In this document: piece by piece, positions 1-5,606 of the stretch
How the letters are laid out: each line of letters opens with the position of its first letter
How positions within the stretch are numbered: the first letter of the stretch is position 1
NCBI GenBank assembly: GCA_030642185.1
Contig: DAOWOG010000091.1
Coordinates: 1 to 6,002, forward strand
Length of the DNA stretch: 6,002 bases
Reading direction: 5' to 3'
Source of the DNA: Helicobacteraceae bacterium
GTDB taxonomy: Bacteria > Campylobacterota > Campylobacteria > Campylobacterales > Sulfurimonadaceae
Position numbers and translations under genes: made by a program
The notes under the pieces: generated by a model
Told to the model about the DNA's origin: nothing
Databases searched by the model: none
The model's input: the letters and a program-made list of their open reading frames with translations, nothing else

Positions 1-140
1 AGAGTGCTATAGAACGTAAGCAACGGATCAAGCCTCCATGTGAGATACGGTTTGGCGGTGAGTTTGAAGCCCATCTGTTAGCATTGGCATGTTCAGAAGC
101 TCCAGAAGGAAGGAAACGATGGACCATACGGCTGCTGGCA
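1..140 (+). pseudogene. IS630-family transposase fragment (both ends missing)
   Basis: The frame starting at base 3 is open from the window edge. It encodes about 46 residues ending in a block with the cores LLALACSEAPEGRKRW and TIRLLA. From memory of the family, this is the linker and second helix-turn-helix region of IS630 (Tc1/mariner-like) transposases, where 'ALACS.PPEG..RWTLRLLADK' is highly conserved. The match stops after RLLA, where a D-K/R and further helix would be expected; the frame then reads out-of-frame GAF-gene DNA until a stop at 294-296. The whole DDE catalytic domain is therefore absent and the fragment cannot be an active transposase. The N-terminal part may lie upstream of the window. 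No terminal inverted repeat or target-site duplication is recognisable. The family call is by motif recognition only, but the conserved block is distinctive. Confidence 0.75.
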
Positions 141-370
141 GCAATCCTTACTTTAATCGGGAAATTGATAAACGTACCGGATTTGTTACAAAAAATATTG
201 TATCCATCCCAATTTTTAACTCCGATAAAGATGTGGTCGGTGTGCTTCAGCTTCTTAATAAAGAGGGCGGTTTTACGGATAAGGATATTCGCTTGATGGT
301 CTTTTTTGCTCACTACATCAGCGGATACATTGAACTTTCTACTTTTTTCAAAGAAGCCCCTGAAGTTTAA
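141..370 (+). pseudogene. GAF-domain protein, C-terminal half only (5'-truncated gene)
   Basis: The frame ending at the TAA at 368-370 encodes the second half of a GAF domain. Visible landmarks are FNREIDKRTGF (about 152-184), then VTKNIVSIPIF, the strand VVGVLQLLNK (NK at 257-262), GGFTDKDI, and a closing helix ending in YIELSTFF before a short tail. These match the 'FN..D..TG..T.nil..PI...GV.QL.NK...F...D' pattern of phosphodiesterase and sensor GAF domains, which bind small ligands such as cyclic nucleotides or mediate dimerisation. The first half of the domain and everything before it is missing: stops occur in this frame at 17, 41, 59 and 65, and the upstream DNA encodes a transposase fragment in another frame. 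An ATG at 119 behind a good Shine-Dalgarno could still give an 83-residue chimeric product, but this would be half a fold. The original full-length protein may have carried other domains; that cannot be told. Confidence 0.72.
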
Positions 371-390
371 TCCGGATTATGCAATAGAGA

Positions 391-399
391 TGCTACACT
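391..399 (+). promoter_or_regulatory. possible extended -10 promoter element
   Basis: TGCTACACT fits an extended -10 pattern (TGn followed by a hexamer matching TATAAT at 4 of 6 positions). It lies 29 bases before the ThiF-like gene in a short gap that follows the broken GAF gene. No convincing -35 hexamer stands 16-18 bases upstream; Campylobacterota promoters often lack one. It would drive the ThiF-like and channel genes. This is a weak pattern match only. Confidence 0.25.
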
Positions 400-411
400 T
401 TTTTACTTTAG

Positions 412-419
412 AAGGAAGG
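412..419 (+). promoter_or_regulatory. ribosome binding site of the ThiF-like gene
   Basis: AAGGAAGG sits 8 bases before the ATG at 428 and 11 bases before the second in-frame ATG at 431. The spacing favours 428 as the start. Confidence 0.7.
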
Positions 420-427
420 CAGAAAAT

Positions 428-1099
428 ATGATGCAGTATTTCCACCGTCAGGTGCAGCTTTGGGGTGAAGAGACGCAGCGTTTGCTGCAAGATAAAAAGA
501 TCGTGATTATTGGCAGCGGCGGACTGGGAAGTTCTCTCTCCTTTGCCTTGGGTGCCAGTGGGATCGGAGAAATCCATATGGTTGATTTTGATGAGGTCAG
601 TGTACATAACATTCATCGGCAGATCGCTTTTAAAATGGGAGATGAAGGGAAAAACAAAGCTGAAATTACTGTCAAAGTGATGCAGGAACGCTGCCCGTAT
701 GTGAAGGCTGTCGCTCATGATTGTGATTTTGACGCATTTGCGGCCAAAGGGATCGAGGTTGACCTCATTATCGATGCGACCGATAACCTGCCGACACGAG
801 GTAAAATCAATGAGTATGCCAAGTCGGTCAATACGCCATGGGTATACGGTTCTGTCGAGGCATTTAACGGCCAGGTCTGTTTTTTCAAGGATGCTTCATT
901 TAACGACGTCTTTAAAATCACCCAGAAAACACCGGCAGGCATCGCTGCACCGATCGTGATGCATATCGCTTCACTTCAGGCCAATTTGGCCCTGCGCTAT
1001 CTTGCAGGCCTGAGCGTGAAAAAAGATTACCTCTACTACCTTTTCTTTAATGATGAAGGTGAATTGATCACGCAAAAATTCGGTTTGCCAAAGTCGTAA
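428..1099 (+). CDS. ThiF/MoeB/HesA-family adenylyltransferase (E1-like), zinc-motif-less
   Basis: This 223-residue protein belongs to the E1-like family that adenylates the C-terminal glycine of a ubiquitin-like sulfur carrier (ThiS, MoaD and relatives) or a comparable carboxylate, in the cytoplasm. Seen in the sequence: R7 in YFHRQVQLWG (arginine finger position), nucleotide loop GSGGLGSS at 29-36, acidic ribose-binding D53 in MVDFDEV, the N61..R64-Q65 motif, K77 in GKNK, and DATDN at 116-120 followed by TR. All expected adenylation residues are thus present. Cysteines occur only at 89, 99 and 151, so the two CxxC pairs that hold zinc in MoeB and ThiF are missing; where the first should be, the chain reads ASFNDVFKI. 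At 223 residues it is shorter than E. coli MoeB or ThiF (about 250). No sulfur-carrier gene is beside it, so its substrate (thiamine, molybdopterin or other) cannot be assigned. A TcdA-like role is less likely given the GSGGLGSS loop. The channel gene follows 10 bases downstream. Confidence 0.88.
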   Translation: MMQYFHRQVQLWGEETQRLLQDKKIVIIGSGGLGSSLSFALGASGIGEIHMVDFDEVSVHNIHRQIAFKMGDEGKNKAEITVKVMQERCPYVKAVAHDCDFDAFAAKGIEVDLIIDATDNLPTRGKINEYAKSVNTPWVYGSVEAFNGQVCFFKDASFNDVFKITQKTPAGIAAPIVMHIASLQANLALRYLAGLSVKKDYLYYLFFNDEGELITQKFGLPKS

Positions 1100-1102
1100 G
1101 GA
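1098..1102 (+). promoter_or_regulatory. ribosome binding site of the channel gene, overlapping the upstream stop
   Basis: AAGGA lies 7 bases before the ATG at 1110 and shares two bases with the TAA stop (1097-1099) of the ThiF-like gene. This supports 1110 over the ATG at 1113 and suggests translational coupling of the two genes. Confidence 0.65.
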
Positions 1103-1109
1103 TCTATTT

Positions 1110-2924
1110 ATGATGAAAAGCCTCATACTTTCACTTCTCTTTTTTGTCTCACTTTATGCATCAGAAGGTGATATCGTTTACGATTTTTTTCTGAAACAGA
1201 TAGAAATTGAAAAAAAAATAAGTGATCAGAATTTAACTGCTTCAGAAGTGGAAACAATCATGGTAGATCAAGATAGCCAGTACCGTGAATTTTTGCTTGG
1301 GTTGATAGCCAATGAAGAAAATATTGTTGACATGACCGATTCTGACAATGCAGCAATTGCAAAATTACGCAGAAGTGTTAAAATTAATCAGCAGCGCGGA
1401 AACGAGTATGCTGTTTTACGTGATGAAGTCAAACTGAACAGTTACGATATCTATAAAAGTATTCGCCGAAGTCTGCACGATGTAATACTTGCCAGTAATG
1501 CCGACTCCCAAAAATTATTTAAAGAAAAAACTAATGCCATTATTTCGCAGCGTTACAATAAAATCACTGCGCTGGATATGGACAAATACACGTTCACGGA
1601 AGAGGAGATCCAGGCATCTTCGATTTTGCAAGAACTGAAAACAAATCTTGATATAAATATATGGTTGATACAGGTTAACAATACACTGACTGCAGAACTG
1701 GCAGAAAATGCCGACGCTATCTATCACACTGTCCTGCTGTCGGGCTTCGGTCTTTATTCTATCAGCCATCTAATCAACAGTTCTGCTATTGGCCGGAGTT
1801 TAAATCCTCTCCTCTCCTATGTCGCTCTTGACAGTGCCAAAATAGTCCTGATTGTTTTTGTTATTTTAATGATCTTTGTTTTACGCAGAACCCTCATCGT
1901 TTTTATTCGAAAACTGCTGGCGTTGATTCTGTCGGATCAGAGTGATATCGATCTTATTCTGGGAAGAACTTCACCACTCTTTAACTGGATGATCACAGTT
2001 ATTATGCTTCATCTGATTTTGATGATCTATGCCGGTTTTACCGATGTTGAATGGCTGACGAAATTATTTAAAATCACGTATGTCATTTTAATGGTACTTT
2101 TTATATATAAATTGGTGAATGTGATCGCTGCAATTAAAATTGAGGATCTAAGCCGAACCAAACTTCTGCGTAACGAAGTGATCAACCTGGGACTGAAAGC
2201 CAGTAATGTTCTGCTCTTTTTAGTGGGTTCAATTGTAATTTTGCATATTATGGGTGTTGACCTGACCGCCATTTTATCAGGTCTCGGGATCGGTGGATTT
2301 GCCGTTGCCTTTGCAGCAAAAGATTCAATCGCCAATATTTTTGGGTCGGTTTCAATTCTGATGGGTGATCTGTTTGAGCAGGGTGACTGGATTGCGGTTG
2401 ATGATATGGAAGGTACTGTCGTTGAAATCGGTCTTCGGGGTACGACCATACGAACATTTGATAACGCACTGATAGCGATTCCAAACTTTAAGCTTGCAGA
2501 TAACGGGATTAAAAACTGGAGCAGGCGAAGCATAGGCCGCCGTATCAAGATGCAGATCGGTGTCACCTATCAGTCTGATTTTGGAGATATTAAAAACGCG
2601 GTTGAAGCGATACGTGACATGCTTCAGGAACATCCGGGTATTGCCAGTGAGCAGACCGAATACCTCAGTGCAGAAAGATATGCAAAACTCGTTTCCAAAG
2701 AAGATCTTAGAGGGGTGAAACGAACGACTCTGGTCTATATGGATCAGTTTTCGGCATCAAGTATCGATATACTGCTTTACTGTTTCAGCAAATCCGTTGT
2801 CTGGAATGAGTGGCTTGAGGTCAAAGAGGATGTGATGTATAAAATTGCAGCCATTTTGAAAGAGAACAATCTTGACTTTGCTTATCCGACTATGACGATC
2901 CATCAGGCACAAAGCGAACTATAG
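1110..2924 (+). CDS. MscS-family mechanosensitive ion channel
   Basis: This 604-residue inner-membrane protein is probably a tension-gated channel that releases solutes on hypo-osmotic shock. Residues 1-18 form a signal peptide (MMKSLILSLLFFVSLYAS, likely cut before E19). Residues 20 to about 235 are a mostly helical, charged extracytoplasmic region. Hydrophobic segments follow at about 243-265, 291-309, 321-341 and 365-382. The pore helix spans about 384-415 with the small-residue run LSGLGIGGFAVAFAAKDS, equivalent to TM3 of E. coli MscS. The beta domain follows (GDWIAVDDMEGTVVEIGLR at 425-443, then IAIPNF and NW), then an alpha/beta domain ending in FAYPTMTIH near the C-terminus. E. coli MscS has 286 residues, so this is one of the longer relatives; Campylobacter and Helicobacter have MscS proteins of about 620 residues, known from memory. 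It starts 10 bases after the ThiF-like gene and overlaps the last suf gene tail to tail by 6 bases. Gating and ion preference cannot be read from sequence. Confidence 0.93.
   Translation: MMKSLILSLLFFVSLYASEGDIVYDFFLKQIEIEKKISDQNLTASEVETIMVDQDSQYREFLLGLIANEENIVDMTDSDNAAIAKLRRSVKINQQRGNEYAVLRDEVKLNSYDIYKSIRRSLHDVILASNADSQKLFKEKTNAIISQRYNKITALDMDKYTFTEEEIQASSILQELKTNLDINIWLIQVNNTLTAELAENADAIYHTVLLSGFGLYSISHLINSSAIGRSLNPLLSYVALDSAKIVLIVFVILMIFVLRRTLIVFIRKLLALILSDQSDIDLILGRTSPLFNWMITVIMLHLILMIYAGFTDVEWLTKLFKITYVILMVLFIYKLVNVIAAIKIEDLSRTKLLRNEVINLGLKASNVLLFLVGSIVILHIMGVDLTAILSGLGIGGFAVAFAAKDSIANIFGSVSILMGDLFEQGDWIAVDDMEGTVVEIGLRGTTIRTFDNALIAIPNFKLADNGIKNWSRRSIGRRIKMQIGVTYQSDFGDIKNAVEAIRDMLQEHPGIASEQTEYLSAERYAKLVSKEDLRGVKRTTLVYMDQFSASSIDILLYCFSKSVVWNEWLEVKEDVMYKIAAILKENNLDFAYPTMTIHQAQSEL
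2919..2924. other. tail-to-tail overlap of two convergent genes
   Basis: The TAG of the channel gene (2922-2924, + strand) and the TAG of the DUF59 gene (2919-2921, - strand) lie in the hexamer CTATAG, which is its own reverse complement. Each gene's last codons therefore lie under the other gene. No intergenic space is available for a dedicated terminator, so transcripts from both sides must end inside, or run through, the opposing gene. Confidence 0.9.
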
Positions 2925-3239
2925 CATTCCCAGATCCAGCTTGGCCTCGTCACTCATATTGTCCTGTGACCAGGGCGGATCAAACACCAGATCAGGTTCA
3001 ACTTCAGTGATCTCATCGATCAGGAAACCGACGTTGCGCACCTGATCGACCAGGCTTTCACTGACCGGACAGGCAGCAGAGGTCAAGGTCATCGTTACAA
3101 CACATTTCAAACCTTCAGCCTCTTTGCCAAACGCGATATTGTAGATCAGTCCCAGATCATAGATATTGACCGGGATCTCGGGATCGTAGATTTTTTTAAG
3201 TTCGGCGATGACCTTCTCTTCGACTTCTTTTAGATTCAT
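2919..3239 (-). CDS. DUF59/MIP18-family iron-sulfur assembly factor (SufT-like)
   Basis: This 106-residue protein is nearly all one MIP18/DUF59 domain. Residues 19-33 read DPEIPVNIYDLGLIY, the family signature, and the conserved cysteine is C57 in TSAACPVSESL. The end has the typical FDPPW followed by SDEAKLDLG. Family members (SufT of Firmicutes, PaaD, eukaryotic CIAO2/MIP18) help mature or transfer iron-sulfur clusters to target proteins in the cytoplasm; they are not scaffolds. The position as the last gene of a suf operon supports that role here. The start overlaps the sufE stop by four bases (ATGA), with AGGAA (3248-3252) eight bases upstream. It lacks the N-terminal extension of the longer proteobacterial SufT form, so I give no gene symbol. 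The stop overlaps the convergent channel gene. Confidence 0.9.
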   Translation of the reverse strand: MNLKEVEEKVIAELKKIYDPEIPVNIYDLGLIYNIAFGKEAEGLKCVVTMTLTSAACPVSESLVDQVRNVGFLIDEITEVEPDLVFDPPWSQDNMSDEAKLDLGML

Positions 3240-3667
3240 CTGTTTTGTTCCTGTTGTGGCTGAGTGGACTTGGCAAATTGGTAAATGACAGTTAAGAGGG
3301 ATTCAAGACTCTGTTGACGAACGGGTGAAAGCATCTCATTCAATCCAAGACTGTTAAGTTCATCAGGATTGAAGCTGAGGATCTCATCCGGTGTACGTTC
3401 GGAAAAGATACTCAGCAGCAGAGCGAGCATCCCTTTGGCGATGAGTGATTCACCCTCGGCTTCAAGGATGATCTTACCGTTTTTATAGGTTTTATGGAGC
3501 CATGCCCGCGAAGAACAGCCCTGCACCAGATAGGTGTCAGTTTTATATTTTACATTCAGGGGTTTAACATCTTTGGCAAGATCGAAAATATACTCAAGTT
3601 TGTCATTGGGTGTTTCAAACAACTCAAGATCTTCCTTATAGGCCGCAATCTGTTCATGCATCGTCAT
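3236..3667 (-). CDS. sufE: SufE cysteine desulfurase sulfur acceptor
   Basis: SufE accepts persulfide sulfur from the cysteine desulfurase SufS, stimulates it, and passes sulfur to the SufBCD scaffold in the cytoplasm. The protein is 143 residues from this start, close to the family norm of about 140. The acceptor cysteine lies in LVQGCSSRAWL at residue 51, the same number as in E. coli SufE. Other family blocks are AKGMLALLLSIFSERTPDEIL and the C-terminal LSPVRQQSLESL with its conserved arginine. Three ATGs are possible: at 3670, 3667 and 3661. AAGGAG at 3673-3678 lies 2, 5 and 11 bases before them, so 3667 is best placed; it shares one base with the sufD stop (TGATG). No desulfurase gene is adjacent in the window. 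The tail QPQQEQNR is polar and probably flexible. CsdE-like function is an alternative, but the suf context argues for SufE. Confidence 0.93.
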   Translation of the reverse strand: MTMHEQIAAYKEDLELFETPNDKLEYIFDLAKDVKPLNVKYKTDTYLVQGCSSRAWLHKTYKNGKIILEAEGESLIAKGMLALLLSIFSERTPDEILSFNPDELNSLGLNEMLSPVRQQSLESLLTVIYQFAKSTQPQQEQNR

Positions 3668-4860
3668 CATTTCTCCTTTGAAGCGGAGTTGTGAGCAACA
3701 TCAAACGCTGTTTCAATCTCCTGTATAATTATTTCATCTTCGACATACTCCATTAGTTCATGGGCAAAGGCGAGTATAAGCATCTTTTTCGCTTCAATTA
3801 TGCTGATACCGCGTGAGCGAAGGTAGAAGATCTGTTTCTCATCCAACTGCCCTGTACTGGAGCCGTGAGAGGCTTCAAGCTCATCGGTATAGATCTCCAG
3901 CTGCGGTTTTGCGTACATACGGGCTCCGCCGTGTGCACTTAGGAGCATTGCTTTGGAGTTTTGTCGTGTGCTGGAAAATTTGGCATCATGTTCAATCTTG
4001 ATGAGTCCGTCGAAGATCCCGGTCGCATGGTCGTTAATGATGTATTTTGCTTCCTGGACACTTTTGGAGTATCTGCCGCGATGGCTGATATGCAGAACAT
4101 TGCCGCGAGCAGCATGCGATGTCGCATAGACGAGATGGGTACTTTGCAAATCGGCATGCTCTTGCAGATCGATCTTATACAGATGCAGTGCGGAACCGGC
4201 ACCAAAGTCGTAAGTTCTGAGTTTCATTGCGGCGTTGTCGGCCACGGTGATCTGATGAGAGCCCAGCAGTACATTATGTTTATCTTCAATACTCTGGTTG
4301 CGAATCCATTGCAGTGTAGCATAGGCATTGACGTTAATATCGTATCCGTAAAGAACCAGTGAACCTTCTGCTTGAGATGAATTTTCAAATGTTTCGTATA
4401 CCTGTGCGTGGACATTCTTCTCGACATTCAGGGCAATACGGTAAGTCAACAGTGCCTCGGACTGAGTAATTCGATGATGGATTTTTATTTTGACATCGTT
4501 TGTGACAGTTATGGCGATACATGTTTCACTGGCCGCATGCCCGGCATAATAGAGCGCATCAAAATGGCTGTCATCAAACTGCGGTGCCGTTTCTATCGTT
4601 AGTGTAATACTGTCAGGTACTCGGACAACGACACCATCAACAATCTCAATATACTCTCCACTCTGCGGGGTCACATTTGGTATATTTGCGATGGTATAAC
4701 TTTTAGCGAGAATCGGTTTAATGGAAAAATGCCGGTACTGCTCCGTTTTATTGCCCGGGAGACCCAAGGTATCGAAATGCTCTAAAGCATCAGTCTGCCT
4801 TGTCTCTGTCCGGTAACTCTTCAGTAAATCGACAAGCGTCCCTTTTGATAAGGTTTTCAT
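3667..4860 (-). CDS. sufD: SufD, Fe-S cluster assembly scaffold subunit
   Basis: SufD partners SufB and SufC in the SufBC2D complex, where nascent Fe-S clusters form at the SufB-SufD interface. From this ATG the protein is 397 residues, close to the usual 400-430. The N-terminal part has the family's GLPGNKTEQYRHF region; a long beta-helix core follows; the C-terminal signature is YAKPQLEIYTDELEASHGSS followed by TGQLDEKQIFYLRSRGI. H332 (SHG) corresponds to E. coli His360, implicated in cluster assembly. The cysteine usually found two residues before it (ECSHG/KCSHG in relatives, Cys358 in E. coli) is alanine here. A GTG at 4863 is also in frame, but GGAAAAGAG (4866-4874) ends only 2 bases before it and 5 before the ATG at 4860, so I chose the ATG. 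That start shares one base with the sufC stop (TGATG), indicating coupling. Confidence 0.94.
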   Translation of the reverse strand: MKTLSKGTLVDLLKSYRTETRQTDALEHFDTLGLPGNKTEQYRHFSIKPILAKSYTIANIPNVTPQSGEYIEIVDGVVVRVPDSITLTIETAPQFDDSHFDALYYAGHAASETCIAITVTNDVKIKIHHRITQSEALLTYRIALNVEKNVHAQVYETFENSSQAEGSLVLYGYDINVNAYATLQWIRNQSIEDKHNVLLGSHQITVADNAAMKLRTYDFGAGSALHLYKIDLQEHADLQSTHLVYATSHAARGNVLHISHRGRYSKSVQEAKYIINDHATGIFDGLIKIEHDAKFSSTRQNSKAMLLSAHGGARMYAKPQLEIYTDELEASHGSSTGQLDEKQIFYLRSRGISIIEAKKMLILAFAHELMEYVEDEIIIQEIETAFDVAHNSASKEK

Positions 4861-5606
4861 CACGACTCTTTTCCAACGATTTTATACCCTTCGGCTTCAA
4901 GGGCTTCTACCAGTTCCGGACCGCCGGTCTTAACGATCTGCCCATCTTGAAGGATATGAATATAATCGGGCTTGATGTAATCCAGAATCCGGCTGTAGTG
5001 GGTAATCACTAAAAAAGTGCGCTCAGGGCTTTTAATCCGATTGATTCCCTCGGCCACCGCTTTAAGCGCATCGATATCCAGCCCCGAATCGATCTCGTCA
5101 AGGATGATAACGCTCGGTTGAAGGATCTCCATCTGCAAAATCTCGTTACGTTTCTTTTCACCGCCGGAAAAACCGTCATTAAGCGAACGCTGGATCATAT
5201 CTTTTTTCATTCCAAGCTGCTCAAGCTGTACACGCATCAGTTTTAGAAATTCAGCTGCATTAAGTTGTGTTTTGCCTTCGTGCTCACGTTTTGCATTGAG
5301 TGCCGTACGAAGGAAATAGGCATTATTGACACCGGGAACTTCAATCGGATTCTGAAAACTCATAAAGATTCCCTCCAGGGCACGTTCGTCAGCTTCCATT
5401 TCCAGGATACTGTTGCCTTTGTAGATGATGTCGCCATCCGTTACCTTGACTTCATAATGACCGACTATCGCCTTGGAGAGGGTCGATTTTCCGGAACCGT
5501 TCGGTCCCATGATCGCATGGACTTTTCCTTTTTCAAGGGTAAGATTCAAGCCTTTTAAAATGGACTTTCCTTCGATCTCTGCATATAGATTTTTAATTTC
5601 CAACAT
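4860..5606 (-). CDS. sufC: SufC, ABC-type ATPase of the SUF complex
   Basis: This cytoplasmic ABC ATPase binds SufB and SufD; its ATP-driven dimerisation rearranges the SufBC2D complex so that clusters can assemble. It has no membrane segments. The 248 residues equal the E. coli SufC length. Motifs seen: Walker A GPNGSGKST at 34-42 (K40), Q-loop Q85 in FQNP, signature FSGGEKKR at 146-153, Walker B VIILDE at 166-171 with catalytic E171, D-loop SGLD at 174-177, and H-loop H203 in THYSR. K40, E171 and H203 have the same numbers as in E. coli. The ATG shares one base with the sufB stop (TAATG), with a weak AGGGAG about nine bases upstream, so translation is probably coupled to sufB. The sequence is intact, and no other ABC assignment fits as well. 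Confidence 0.96.
   Translation of the reverse strand: MLEIKNLYAEIEGKSILKGLNLTLEKGKVHAIMGPNGSGKSTLSKAIVGHYEVKVTDGDIIYKGNSILEMEADERALEGIFMSFQNPIEVPGVNNAYFLRTALNAKREHEGKTQLNAAEFLKLMRVQLEQLGMKKDMIQRSLNDGFSGGEKKRNEILQMEILQPSVIILDEIDSGLDIDALKAVAEGINRIKSPERTFLVITHYSRILDYIKPDYIHILQDGQIVKTGGPELVEALEAEGYKIVGKES

Noticed and set aside
36..75. Possible group II intron domain V-like stretch (GAGATACGG followed by GGTGAG)
   Set aside because: I cannot fold it into the required short hairpin with its catalytic triad, and the same bases read cleanly as IS630 transposase codons.
1..296. Reading frame 3 as one intact gene ending at 296
   Set aside because: Only the part up to about 140 matches a protein family; the rest is the GAF coding sequence read in the wrong frame.
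398..404. T-run after the GAF remnant as a rho-independent terminator
   Set aside because: No GC-rich stem precedes the T-run; bases 371-397 do not form a credible hairpin.
104..419. Direct repeat AGAAGGAAGG at 104-113 and 410-419
   Set aside because: A ten-base purine-rich word that looks like a Shine-Dalgarno in both places; flanks do not match, so it is not a transposon target duplication.
377..718. 113-codon minus-strand open frame opposite the ThiF-like gene
   Set aside because: It covers the conserved nucleotide-binding loop of the opposing gene and encodes nothing recognisable.
2027..2566. 179-codon open frame on the minus strand inside the channel gene
   Set aside because: It lies opposite a strongly conserved MscS pore and beta domain, has no recognisable protein features, and its composition is that of an antisense shadow.
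3961..4362. 133-codon plus-strand open frame inside sufD
   Set aside because: It is antisense to a conserved SufD core, with no family resemblance, no neighbours on that strand and no clear ribosome site.
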